From NCBI GenBank assembly GCA_014860745.1, contig JACZJC010000011.1, positions 1 through 52,666 on the forward strand: a DNA stretch of 52,666 nucleotides, written 5' to 3'. The position numbers and the translations under genes were made by a program. The stretch's first letter is position 1. Every line of letters begins with the position of its first letter. Positions 23,764 through 31,604 of this stretch are shown piece after piece. The notes beneath the pieces are model-generated. The model saw nothing but the letters and a program-made list of their open reading frames with translations. It searched no databases and had not been told where the DNA came from. The DNA is from Anaerolineales bacterium (GTDB lineage Bacteria > Chloroflexota > Anaerolineae > Anaerolineales > Villigracilaceae).

Positions 23764-23790
23764 TGAGCCATCCGAATACGGAGGCTCAAT

Positions 23791-24237
23791 ATGTTTTCTA
23801 AAACACACAAATTTATATTCCTGTTGATCGTTATGGCGCTGGTAAGTACCACAGTATCAGCCTGTTCCACATCGAGTTCAAGTGAAGTCCATCTTGTTAT
23901 GGCGCCTATGGATCAGATGCCTATGGATGTTCAGTCCGCGCCTGTGGCGGTGCAGGAAGCCTATCAATTTAACATTGCCAATCCCGGCATCATGCAAGAT
24001 ATTCCCTGCTATTGTGGATGCGGCGACATCGGCCACGCCTCCAATTACGATTGCTATGCTTCTGATGTAGATGTGAATGGCAGCATCATCTTCGACAATC
24101 ATGCCCTCGGCTGCTCGATCTGTGTGGACATTACCCAGGATGTGATGCGCATGTTGCGGGATGGTAAAACTCCACAGGATGCCAGGGCATACATAGACAA
24201 CACCTACTCAAAATACGGACCTTCAAACATCCCTTAA
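23791..24237 (+). CDS. PCYCGC-motif lipoprotein
   Basis: This 148-residue exported lipoprotein (lipobox VSAC, Cys25) has the signature IPCYCGCGDIGH (Cys73, Cys75, Cys77), a further Cys88, and CSIC (Cys108, Cys111). It belongs to the PCYCGC-motif family, which has no firmly known function. Its seven extracytoplasmic Cys, including the lipid-anchor Cys, and a Met-rich stretch (MAPMDQMPMD) point to metal binding, most likely copper. It heads the operon with two CuA proteins and a polyferredoxin, where it could deliver copper to the CuA sites. Confidence 0.85.
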   Translation: MFSKTHKFIFLLIVMALVSTTVSACSTSSSSEVHLVMAPMDQMPMDVQSAPVAVQEAYQFNIANPGIMQDIPCYCGCGDIGHASNYDCYASDVDVNGSIIFDNHALGCSICVDITQDVMRMLRDGKTPQDARAYIDNTYSKYGPSNIP

Positions 24238-24241
24238 CCTC

Positions 24242-24685
24242 ATGCGCTTTCGTATCTCTCTTCTCCTCTTTGTAATGGCTGGACTGGTGGTGGCATTCGC
24301 GCCCTTGCCAGTTCCAGCCATTGCGCCTCAGGAGCGGACCTTTCAGATCGATGCGCACCAATTTGCATATTCCCCCTCCGAACTAAAAGTTAATGAGGGC
24401 GACACCGTGATCATCCAACTGGTCAGTTCAGATGTCGTACATGGCATTTATGTGGATGGCTACGATATTTCTGTCGAAGCCGATCCAGGTCAGTCTGCAA
24501 TCTTGACTTTCGTTGCCGACAAACCAGGCTCCTTCCGCTTTCGATGTAACGTCACCTGCGGTGCCATGCACCCGTTCATGATCGGCAAGTTGACGGTCGG
24601 CCCAAACAACTGGCTCTATCGTTCCATCGGTTTGGCAGCGTTGGCTGTGCTTGGTGTGACTGTATCCAGAAAACAAAAAGTGTAG
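24242..24685 (+). CDS. CuA-type cupredoxin, membrane anchored
   Basis: This 147-residue protein has a signal peptide or anchor at about 5-27, a cupredoxin domain, and a C-terminal helix at about 126-140. It carries the full CuA ligand set of cytochrome oxidase subunit II and NosZ: His67 (DVVHG), then Cys102-x3-Cys106-x3-His110-x2-Met113 in CNVTCGAMHPFM. CuA is a two-copper electron-transfer centre. No oxidase subunit I is nearby, so it probably passes electrons between the polyferredoxin that follows and another extracytoplasmic partner. It starts four bases after the PCYCGC gene. Confidence 0.88.
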   Translation: MRFRISLLLFVMAGLVVAFAPLPVPAIAPQERTFQIDAHQFAYSPSELKVNEGDTVIIQLVSSDVVHGIYVDGYDISVEADPGQSAILTFVADKPGSFRFRCNVTCGAMHPFMIGKLTVGPNNWLYRSIGLAALAVLGVTVSRKQKV

Positions 24686-24692
24686 TCTTATC

Positions 24693-26024
24693 ATGGCGAA
24701 GATCGAACTTACCCGTATCCCCTTTATAAAGAACGCCCTCAAAAGCCGTTACCCGCAATTGGCAGTCTTTATTGTGATGCTGATCGGATACATCTTTGCC
24801 ATCCTTGCAGGACTCATCGGGACTCCAGTTGGTAGTCATAACTTTAGCATTGTCTTTGTGTGGATCGCATGGTGGGCGATCCTGATCCTGGTCGCGGTTC
24901 CCTTCTTCGGACGTGGCTGGTGTGCGGTTTGTCCGATCCCGCTGCCAGGTGAGTGGTTACAGCGCGGCGCAGTCTTGAGTCCTCCCGACAAAAGACCGAA
25001 ATGGCTCAATCTCCGCGTGCCAAAGATGTTCCGTAATATCTGGTTGCAAAATATTTCATTTCTTCTTCTTGCTCTCTTCAGCAGCGTACTGCTTACGACC
25101 CCGAATATCACCGGCGTTGTGCTTGCCACCATGCTCTTTGCCGCTATTAGACTTAGCACAGTCTTTGAACGCCGCGCCTTCTGCCGCTATCTCTGTCCGG
25201 TTGGTGGATTTATCGGTCTGTATTCCCAAACCGCCCCCATCGAATTGCGCATCAAAGATAAGCAGGTCTGTGTTACTTGTGAAGGCAAGCCCTGTTATAA
25301 CGGTTCGCAAGCTGGGTACGGCTGTCCGTGGGACGTCTTCCCCGGCGGCTTGACCAAGAACACCTATTGCGGCTTGTGCATGGAATGTATCCGCACCTGT
25401 CCGCACGATAATATCGCGGTCAACCTGCGTCCCTTCTCGGCTGATCTCGCCAAACCTTCCACCCGCATGGACGAAGCCTTCAAAGCCTTCATCATGCTCG
25501 GCTCGGCAATGATTTACGCGGGCATCCTGCTCGGTCCGTGGGGCATACTCAAAGACGCGGCATACAATGTCGGCACCGACGCATGGTTCACTTATGTTGC
25601 CGCTTTTCTTGCCATCATCTTCGTTGCTCTGCCTGGCTTGTTCACGGTTGGTATTCTACACACGAAAAACACCTTGCCGCTCAAACAACGTTTTGCATCG
25701 CTCTCAACCGCCCTCATTCCATTGGGTTTGATGTTCTGGGTTGCATTCAGTCTGTCCTTCGTTCTCACCAACGCCTCCTACATCCTCACCGCCCTCTCCG
25801 ATCCGCTGGGCCTTGGCTGGAATCTTTTTGGCACAGCGAATGCAACATGGCAACCGATGCTCACCTCCATGCTTGCGCCCGCGCAAACCCTGGCGCTGGT
25901 CGGCGGCTTGATCTGGTCTGCCCGCACTGCCCAAAAAGCCGCAGGGGAAGTGAAAGTTTCACCCATCCCAGTGATCGTATATTGTTTTATCGCCACATGT
26001 CTCATGCTCTGGTTATTACTATGA
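24693..26024 (+). CDS. second NapH-like membrane polyferredoxin
   Basis: This 443-residue paralogue of the 21955 protein has the same layout: GWCAVCPIPLPGEW near residue 72, then FCRYLCPVGG. Two ferredoxin clusters follow, CVTCEGKPC and CGLCMECIRTCP, and then five or so further helices. It is placed between two CuA proteins, eight bases after the first, and overlaps the second by four bases. The arrangement implies an electron path from quinol through its iron-sulfur centres to CuA. Which terminal acceptor is served is not shown by the sequence. Confidence 0.87.
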   Translation: MAKIELTRIPFIKNALKSRYPQLAVFIVMLIGYIFAILAGLIGTPVGSHNFSIVFVWIAWWAILILVAVPFFGRGWCAVCPIPLPGEWLQRGAVLSPPDKRPKWLNLRVPKMFRNIWLQNISFLLLALFSSVLLTTPNITGVVLATMLFAAIRLSTVFERRAFCRYLCPVGGFIGLYSQTAPIELRIKDKQVCVTCEGKPCYNGSQAGYGCPWDVFPGGLTKNTYCGLCMECIRTCPHDNIAVNLRPFSADLAKPSTRMDEAFKAFIMLGSAMIYAGILLGPWGILKDAAYNVGTDAWFTYVAAFLAIIFVALPGLFTVGILHTKNTLPLKQRFASLSTALIPLGLMFWVAFSLSFVLTNASYILTALSDPLGLGWNLFGTANATWQPMLTSMLAPAQTLALVGGLIWSARTAQKAAGEVKVSPIPVIVYCFIATCLMLWLLL

Positions 26025-26992
26025 ACCGCTCCGAACTTATCTCCCGTTTTCTGATCGTCACAGGAATTCTCCTCTCGGTTGGCGCTCCATTATTCCTTTG
26101 GGCACGCACGCCTTTGATTCACGCGCGGATGGCGGAGGACGGTGGCTGGAATCCCGATATCATTCAAGCGGAAGTTGGCAAGCCCCTTCATCTAAAGATC
26201 ACTTCCGATGATGTTGTACATGGCTTTGCAGTCGGTCAAATGGAGATGCAAAGTGTGGATGTCCTCCCTGGCAAAGTTACCGACATCACATTGAACTTCG
26301 ACAAGCCCGGGATCTATACCTTCTTCTGCACGCGCTGGTGTGGACTCAATCACTGGCGGATGCGTGGCACGATAGAAGTCAGCGGCTCATCCTCGGACCC
26401 CGAGCCTGCTTCATCGCTTCTCTACGTTTCCCTCGACCTCGACCTTGACGCTCCGCACGACGCGCCTGTTGTCCCAAATGGAAAGCCTTCGGCGACCAAC
26501 GGTCAATTACTGGAAACCAATTTACCAATTGACCTGTCTGCTGAATACTATCGTTCTCATTCACCCTATCAGGTTTTCAATGAATTGTCCGCAACAACAC
26601 TGACCGAATCCCAACGCTGGGATGTGGTCGCCTATCTTTGGCAGACCAACACGACATCCACGTCCCTCGTCAACGGTAACCAACTTTATGCCCAGAATTG
26701 CGCCGCCTGTCATGGGGAAAACGGCGCAGGAGATGGTGTTTTTGCCGACGATCTGGCGGCAGCAGGCGAGTCTTCCATGCAAACGATGGAGGGTGCAATG
26801 GATATGGTGATGCAAAGCCCTGTGAATTTCACCGATCCCCGACGAATGCTTGGTGCAAGCCCTGCCTTATTACAAGGGAAAATCTTACGGGGCGGCATGG
26901 GCACAGGCATGCCCATGTGGGGTTCGATCTTCACCGAAGAACAAATCTGGGATCTAGTCGCGTACATCTATTCGTTCCAGTTTGAATATTAA
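26021..26992 (+). CDS. CuA-cytochrome c fusion protein
   Basis: This 323-residue protein is anchored by an N-terminal helix (about 10-28). It has a CuA cupredoxin (His67, Cys103, Cys107, His111, Met114 in CTRWCGLNHWRM), a Pro/Ser-rich linker, and a class I cytochrome c domain with CAACH (Cys227, Cys230, His231). Met residues near GMGTGMPMW could supply the sixth ligand. A CuA next to a haem in one chain is known from caa3-type oxidase subunit II, but no catalytic subunit is present here. ATG 26021 overlaps the polyferredoxin stop; a much longer frame upstream is just the shadow of that gene. Confidence 0.88.
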   Translation: MNRSELISRFLIVTGILLSVGAPLFLWARTPLIHARMAEDGGWNPDIIQAEVGKPLHLKITSDDVVHGFAVGQMEMQSVDVLPGKVTDITLNFDKPGIYTFFCTRWCGLNHWRMRGTIEVSGSSSDPEPASSLLYVSLDLDLDAPHDAPVVPNGKPSATNGQLLETNLPIDLSAEYYRSHSPYQVFNELSATTLTESQRWDVVAYLWQTNTTSTSLVNGNQLYAQNCAACHGENGAGDGVFADDLAAAGESSMQTMEGAMDMVMQSPVNFTDPRRMLGASPALLQGKILRGGMGTGMPMWGSIFTEEQIWDLVAYIYSFQFEY

Positions 26993-27007
26993 GAATAAGG
27001 AGACTCT

Positions 27008-27463
27008 ATGAGCAAAAAACATAGGAGACAGAAACAAAAGTTTCCGTGGATGTTTCTGGCGCTGGGCGGGGTGTTCGTTGCCCTTGCCGTATTCCTGTTC
27101 GCACGCCAAGGCGGTGACGGCGGCGGCACGCCATCCATAGCGGTGGATCAGCAGAGGATCGATTATGGCGATGTAAAGTTTGGTGTCAATAAAACTTTTG
27201 CGATCAAAGTCACCAACACAGGGGATGGCACATTGCGACTCAAGGAAGAACCGTATATCGAAATTGTCGAGGGATGCTGACCCCCCGAATTGACCATCGG
27301 TTCGATGGTACTCAAACCCGGTGAAAGCACAATTGTTGAGTCTAGTGTCTTTATGATGCATGAAGGCATGGACGGTCCACATAACTTTGCAGTCCATCTT
27401 AAAACGAACGACCCAAACAATTCTGATTTGGTTGTGAACGTATTGTCCAATTGGATACCGTAA
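27008..27463 (+). CDS. DUF1573-like protein, candidate selenoprotein (TGA at codon 91)
   Basis: One frame of 152 codons is broken only by TGA at 27278-27280. Reading TGA as selenocysteine gives a 151-residue protein: an N-terminal helix (13-32), then a DUF1573-type beta domain with EGC-U-PPELTIG (Cys90, Sec91), MMHEGMDGPHNF and KTNDPN. From my knowledge of the family, homologues often have Cys-Cys-Pro-Pro here, so Sec replaces the second Cys. A hairpin with a 7-bp perfect stem follows, at a distance suited to a bacterial SECIS. A nonsense mutation is the alternative. It is the last gene of the CuA operon. Confidence 0.72.
27278..27309 (+). promoter_or_regulatory. SECIS-like hairpin after the DUF1573 TGA
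   Basis: TGA (27278-27280) is followed by ACCATCG (27293-27299) pairing perfectly with CGATGGT (27303-27309) around loop GTT. Nineteen bases separate the TGA from the loop, and the loop begins with G. Both points meet the usual description of bacterial SECIS elements. Confidence 0.6.
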
Positions 27464-27475
27464 GATCACAAGGAT

Positions 27476-27519
27476 CAAAACGGCGGCGAGACTGTACAAA
27501 CCTCGCCGCCGTTTTGGTT
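27476..27519 (+). terminator. terminator of the CuA operon
   Basis: CAAAACGGCGGCGAG (27476-27490) pairs perfectly with CTCGCCGCCGTTTTG (27502-27516). It carries A's before and T's within the stem, so it can work in both directions. Confidence 0.88.
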
Positions 27520-27630
27520 ATGCTATTCATAAAGTTTCATCGTTGCAATAAGTTGCAATTTCTTAACGACACTTCGGCATCACCTATTCAGTAGCTCATG
27601 TATCGTTGAACTGGCAGGTTTTATTTTCTT

Positions 27631-29253
27631 ATGAAGGGTTTTCAAATGTCTGGCAGAGCAGTGATCTACATCCGTACCTCTTCAGAATCACAAGGGGCAA
27701 ATTCCAGCCCAATTGAGCAGGAAACCGATTGCTTGCATCTGGCTCAAGAAAAGGGATTGCAGGTGGTTCGTGTTTATCGCGACGTGGAAAAATATCGGGT
27801 GGGCAACAAACTGGTCGAACCTTCGGGCAGTCGTTCAGATCGACCCGGTTTATTAGCCATGCTCAAAGATGCCGCCAGAGACGAATTCGATGTCATTCTT
27901 GCCTGGCGCGAAGACAGACTGTATCGTGGAATACGAGCGATGTTGACGGTCTTGGAAACCGTCCAAGACTATAAGATCGAAATCTTGTTGGCAAAAGAAC
28001 ACTTCGATCCCAAGATCGCTCCCATCCGTGCCTGGGTAGCCCAAATGGAATTGGAAGGGATGAAAGAACGGATGACAATGGGAGTGATTGCACGGCTCAA
28101 AGCCGGCAAAGCAAACACAGGACAGGATCGCTACGGATATGTCCGAATTGGCGAACAGATCCACATCCTGGAAGAAGAAACAAAATGGGTACGTCAAATC
28201 TTCGCATGGTACATCCAAAAAACTCCCCTCATGCAAATTCGACAACGCCTGATCGCTGCCAATGCTCCACAAAAGGGGAGCAGCATTCCCCGACACATCC
28301 AATGGTCCCGGTCCAGCATTCAGGCTATACTCCGGTCTGCCAGAGAATATGCTTATGGTTTCAAAACATATTCCCGTGCAGGACAGACCTTCCAAATCCC
28401 GGTTACACCCATCATCGATATACCCACCTATGAATTGTTTGTGAAGATGCGAGAAGAAAACAAAACCTACCCAAAACACCGCAGGCAAAATGATTACCTG
28501 CTATCCGGGCATCTGAAATGTGCCTGCAATCTGACCTGGCGGGCACGCACCGCAACCCATCGCAACAGCCGCAAGGGGGAGTGGGTGAAGCGCAAAACCC
28601 CGATCAGTACCTATTTCTGCCCACAACCTCATAAGGAACTCAGACCGCCAGAATGTCCCAAATCCGTGAGCGCCAAACGAGCAGAAACACAGGTCTGGGA
28701 AAAATTATATGATTTCATCATGAACCCGGAATTCCTGCATGCACAAGCCAGAGACCTGGTCAAGCAACTCCAGCAAAGGTATGAACACCTACAAAAAGAT
28801 CGGGGACAGATTCTTGAAGAACTGGAAAAAGAGTCCACCAAGCGTCAGCTAGTGATCACGGAAGCCCGCAAAAAAATGAGGGCGGATGCCAAATTTGATG
28901 CGCGGATGCGTGAACTGTATGCAATAGAAGGACGATTGAAGCGCAGGTTGACTGCCCTGGAACAAGAGATGGACACCTATGCCAGATTGGATTGGGAAGA
29001 AAAGGTCAAGGGTTATGTGATGGACCTTCAGGCAGGGATCATAGAATTGAACAAAGCTATCCCCAAAACTCCCGAAGAGCAACACCGTGTCTTTTTGATG
29101 AAAAAGCAACTGGTAGACGAGCTGATAGCCGAAGCGACGATTGATGGCAAGCGAGACATTCAGGTGGAGTTTCGAGCCAAAATCATGGATCAGGAAGTGA
29201 GAAAAAAACTACTGGATTTTCCGAATGGTGGTGAAATTGTAGCTCGGCTGTAA
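27631..29253 (+). CDS. large serine recombinase
   Basis: This 540-residue site-specific recombinase has a resolvase catalytic domain at about 8-150 (catalytic Ser in YIRTSSESQ, with LAWREDRLYRG further on), a recombinase domain at about 165-270, a zinc-ribbon region (HLKCAC, then CPQ and PPECP), and a long coiled coil at about 365-460. This is the layout of phage and ICE integrases that use short att sites. ATG 27646 (MSGRAVIY) is an alternative start. It stands alone at the right edge of the copper island, facing away from it, and may once have mobilised it. Confidence 0.88.
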   Translation: MKGFQMSGRAVIYIRTSSESQGANSSPIEQETDCLHLAQEKGLQVVRVYRDVEKYRVGNKLVEPSGSRSDRPGLLAMLKDAARDEFDVILAWREDRLYRGIRAMLTVLETVQDYKIEILLAKEHFDPKIAPIRAWVAQMELEGMKERMTMGVIARLKAGKANTGQDRYGYVRIGEQIHILEEETKWVRQIFAWYIQKTPLMQIRQRLIAANAPQKGSSIPRHIQWSRSSIQAILRSAREYAYGFKTYSRAGQTFQIPVTPIIDIPTYELFVKMREENKTYPKHRRQNDYLLSGHLKCACNLTWRARTATHRNSRKGEWVKRKTPISTYFCPQPHKELRPPECPKSVSAKRAETQVWEKLYDFIMNPEFLHAQARDLVKQLQQRYEHLQKDRGQILEELEKESTKRQLVITEARKKMRADAKFDARMRELYAIEGRLKRRLTALEQEMDTYARLDWEEKVKGYVMDLQAGIIELNKAIPKTPEEQHRVFLMKKQLVDELIAEATIDGKRDIQVEFRAKIMDQEVRKKLLDFPNGGEIVARL

Positions 29254-29274
29254 TGAGCAGCCTATAAAAAGGAT

Positions 29275-29325
29275 AACGCCTTGGTTATCCCTCAAAAGAG
29301 AGTGGATTATCAAGGCGTTTTTTCT
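29275..29325 (+). terminator. terminator of the recombinase gene
   Basis: AACGCCTTG (29275-29283) pairs with CAAGGCGTT (29311-29319), with further partial pairing inside, followed by TTTTC. Confidence 0.8.
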
Positions 29326-29406
29326 ATTAAGTTTGCACTTCCAAGTAGGAGGGTGGGGCATGATCGTTTATGAGAGAAATTCCATTCCTGTACACGATCA
29401 TTCAGC

Positions 29407-29451
29407 TATATGGAGAGTATTATTCTATTCTTGGCACCATATCTCCATATA
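29407..29451. repeat. 10-bp inverted repeat downstream of the recombinase
   Basis: TATATGGAGA (29407-29416) is repeated inverted as TCTCCATATA (29442-29451) with 25 bases between. It runs into the palindrome CCATATATGG. Its place about 150 bp after the serine recombinase stop makes it a candidate recombination site; this is inference. Confidence 0.4.
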
Positions 29452-29473
29452 TGGGGGCATCGTGTGGTATGTA

Positions 29474-29878
29474 TTAAATGTGGTTCAATGTGGGGCGAAA
29501 CTTATATCCATAAACGATCAATCCGCGCTCATCCCCGTCATTTCTCATCTTGCGGGTGACCATTTCAACGGGCATGCCGATCTGCACTTCGCTGTTGTCT
29601 ATATCGGTCAATTGAGCCGTCAGCATCGGGCCTTCATCCAGTTTTACGATGGCCACGGTGTATGGGGCATTTGCTTCGTACCCTGCCGGGGCTTCATAGA
29701 CCGTCGTATAAGAGTACACCTCCCCTTTGCCACTGAAGGTAAATAAATCCTTGGCCTCGTCGCCGCAGTTGGGGCAGACATCACGAGGCGGGAAGATCTT
29801 GTGATCACAATGCGGGCAGACCTCTCCCACAAGTCCATATCGTTGTTTTTTGAGGCGCCAATGTCTAGGGATTTCCAT
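29474..29878 (-). CDS. DUF35 OB-fold/zinc-ribbon acyl-CoA-associated protein
   Basis: This 134-residue protein has a rubredoxin-like zinc ribbon at 21-39 (CPHC and CPNC) followed by an OB-fold (GKGEVYSYTTVYEAPAGYE, then PYTVAIVKLDEGP). In Archaea such DUF35 proteins bridge acetoacetyl-CoA thiolase and HMG-CoA synthase and channel the intermediate. Here those two genes lie 8-10 kb away at 37818 and 39465 on the other strand, so the link is by family knowledge rather than adjacency. Confidence 0.85.
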   Translation of the reverse strand: MEIPRHWRLKKQRYGLVGEVCPHCDHKIFPPRDVCPNCGDEAKDLFTFSGKGEVYSYTTVYEAPAGYEANAPYTVAIVKLDEGPMLTAQLTDIDNSEVQIGMPVEMVTRKMRNDGDERGLIVYGYKFRPTLNHI

Positions 29879-30266
29879 TCGAATTATCCTTTCTTCAATG
29901 GTAATTCTATCCCGCGCGCCTATCAGAAACTATCAGGCTTGGAATCCCTTTGGCCTTACTTTTTTGAAATTTCCAAACACCACGAACATCATTTAGACTT
30001 TCGCTTCCCACTTACCTCTGGCCTGTTCCAGTTATTCTCGAACCTGGTCAGTGGCTGTAGCGGAGCCGAACACAGATCGTAGGTTGAGCCTTCGCCAGCG
30101 GAGAAAGGTCCGCGTTCTTCGGCAAGTTCAATGCTAGTTTCATCGGATGGTAACGGATAAATTTCATCACCCGCGCGCCTTAAGAAAAATATTGCCTGAA
30201 GTTTGTTGGATTAAAAAAACAGACACACCATGGGTGCGCCTGCCTGAAATTTATTTTTCCTGTTTT
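29879..30266. other. intergenic region between dnaA and the DUF35 gene
   Basis: There is no confident gene in this 388-base gap. On the minus strand a stretch of about 60 codons without a start (RAGDEIYPLPSDETSIELAE) and, in another frame, LEQARGKWEAKV look like weak traces of a decayed coding sequence. No terminator, tRNA or DnaA-box cluster is seen. Confidence 0.4.
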
Positions 30267-31604
30267 TTATGCCGCTGCGACTTTATTTGATAAATTATGC
30301 CAAATACTATCTGCTCGCCTTTTGAGTTTCTCATCACCCGCAATCTTTTTTATCCCATACAATACTGTGCTGTGATCGCGTCCCCCGAGCAACTCACCAA
30401 TTTGGGGTGAAGAAACATCATTGAATTTATCCAAAATATACATGGCTAATTGACGAGGAACAGCAATTTTTGCCGAACGGCTTTGACCAAGCAATTCATT
30501 AATGTCAATTTTTGCATCGGCAGCAACCGCCTCAAGAATTTTATTGGGAGGAACATTACGATTCTGAGGTAACAAATCCGCGAGGGCTACCTCCACCAGG
30601 CTGGGCGTGAGGGAGGAGCCGCTTAAATCCGCAAATGCAATAATTCGATTCAATGCGCCTTCCAGCTCACGGATATTGGACTGAACCTGTTTGGCAACGC
30701 TTTCCAGAATTTCATCCGAGATCTGGCGGCCAGTGCGTTCGGCTTTGGAGCGGAGAATGGCTAATCGGGTTTCAAAATCGGGAGCTTGAATATCGGCGGT
30801 TAAGCCCCATTCAAAACGGGAGCGCAAGCGCTCCTCAAGCGTAATGAGTGACTTGGGAGGCCGGTCAGACGAAACAATGATCTGCTTGTCCTGTCCGTGG
30901 AGTGTGTTGAATGTGTGGAAAAACTCTTCCTGCGTGGATTCTTTGCCGGCAATGAACTGGATATCATCCACAAGGAGAACATCCGCCGAACGGTATTTCT
31001 CGCGGAATGCCTGTGTGGTGTGGGTCCGAATGGCGTTGATCATGTCATTTGTGAATTCTTCAGAGGAAACGTATAAAACATTAAGGCCGCTGGTATGACA
31101 GGCGTTGCCAATGGCGTGCAATAAGTGCGTTTTGCCAAGTCCCACGCCCCCGTAGAGAAAAAGTGGATTGTAGGCGCGGGCTGGCTTCTCGGCTACCGCC
31201 TGGCAGGCCGCGTGAGCAAGCCGATTCCCTGAACCGACCACGTAGGTATCGAAGGTGTAGCGCGGATTCAAGGTTACATGACGGGGTTTTGGGTTGGGCG
31301 TGGTAATTTCAATGGAAGAGGCACCAGGCTCAAGGTCGGAAGAAGAGGCGGTTTCTTCCGATTGGGAAACAACGAACTTCACCGAAACGTTCGAATTAAG
31401 GATATCGATCAATAATTTGCTGACGTTGGTCGCAAGGCGGCTTTCGAGCCAGTCCCGCGCATACGCATTGCGGACGCCGACGGTGATCATGCCGTTATCG
31501 TAGGCCAATGGACGGGTATCACGCACCCAGGTATCGAATGAAGCGCGGGGCATTTCCATTTGAAGTTGAGTGAGTACAGATTGCCATGCCTGCTCTGCGT
31601 TCAT
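30267..31604 (-). CDS. dnaA: chromosomal replication initiator DnaA
   Basis: This 445-residue protein is full length for DnaA. It has domain I with MPRASFDTWVRD-type residues, a short linker, the AAA+ domain (Walker A GGVGLGKTH at about residues 150-158, Walker B VLLVDDIQF), and the C-terminal DNA-binding domain with GGRDHSTVLYGIKKI. ATG 31604 gives the standard N-terminus MNAEQAWQSVL; a longer frame upstream is not needed. dnaN and other replication genes are not adjacent, and no perfect DnaA box was found in the flanking intergenic regions, so oriC is probably elsewhere. Confidence 0.97.
   Translation of the reverse strand: MNAEQAWQSVLTQLQMEMPRASFDTWVRDTRPLAYDNGMITVGVRNAYARDWLESRLATNVSKLLIDILNSNVSVKFVVSQSEETASSSDLEPGASSIEITTPNPKPRHVTLNPRYTFDTYVVGSGNRLAHAACQAVAEKPARAYNPLFLYGGVGLGKTHLLHAIGNACHTSGLNVLYVSSEEFTNDMINAIRTHTTQAFREKYRSADVLLVDDIQFIAGKESTQEEFFHTFNTLHGQDKQIIVSSDRPPKSLITLEERLRSRFEWGLTADIQAPDFETRLAILRSKAERTGRQISDEILESVAKQVQSNIRELEGALNRIIAFADLSGSSLTPSLVEVALADLLPQNRNVPPNKILEAVAADAKIDINELLGQSRSAKIAVPRQLAMYILDKFNDVSSPQIGELLGGRDHSTVLYGIKKIAGDEKLKRRADSIWHNLSNKVAAA

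Noticed and set aside
25538-26020. Long N-terminal extension of the CuA-cytochrome c gene
   Set aside because: It overlaps the polyferredoxin gene completely and reads as low-complexity His/Arg/Cys sequence. ATG 26021 gives a normal membrane anchor.
23791-27463. Part of a nitrous oxide reductase (nos) cluster
   Set aside because: Polyferredoxin and CuA proteins fit, but nosZ, nosD, nosF, nosY and nosL are all absent from the window.
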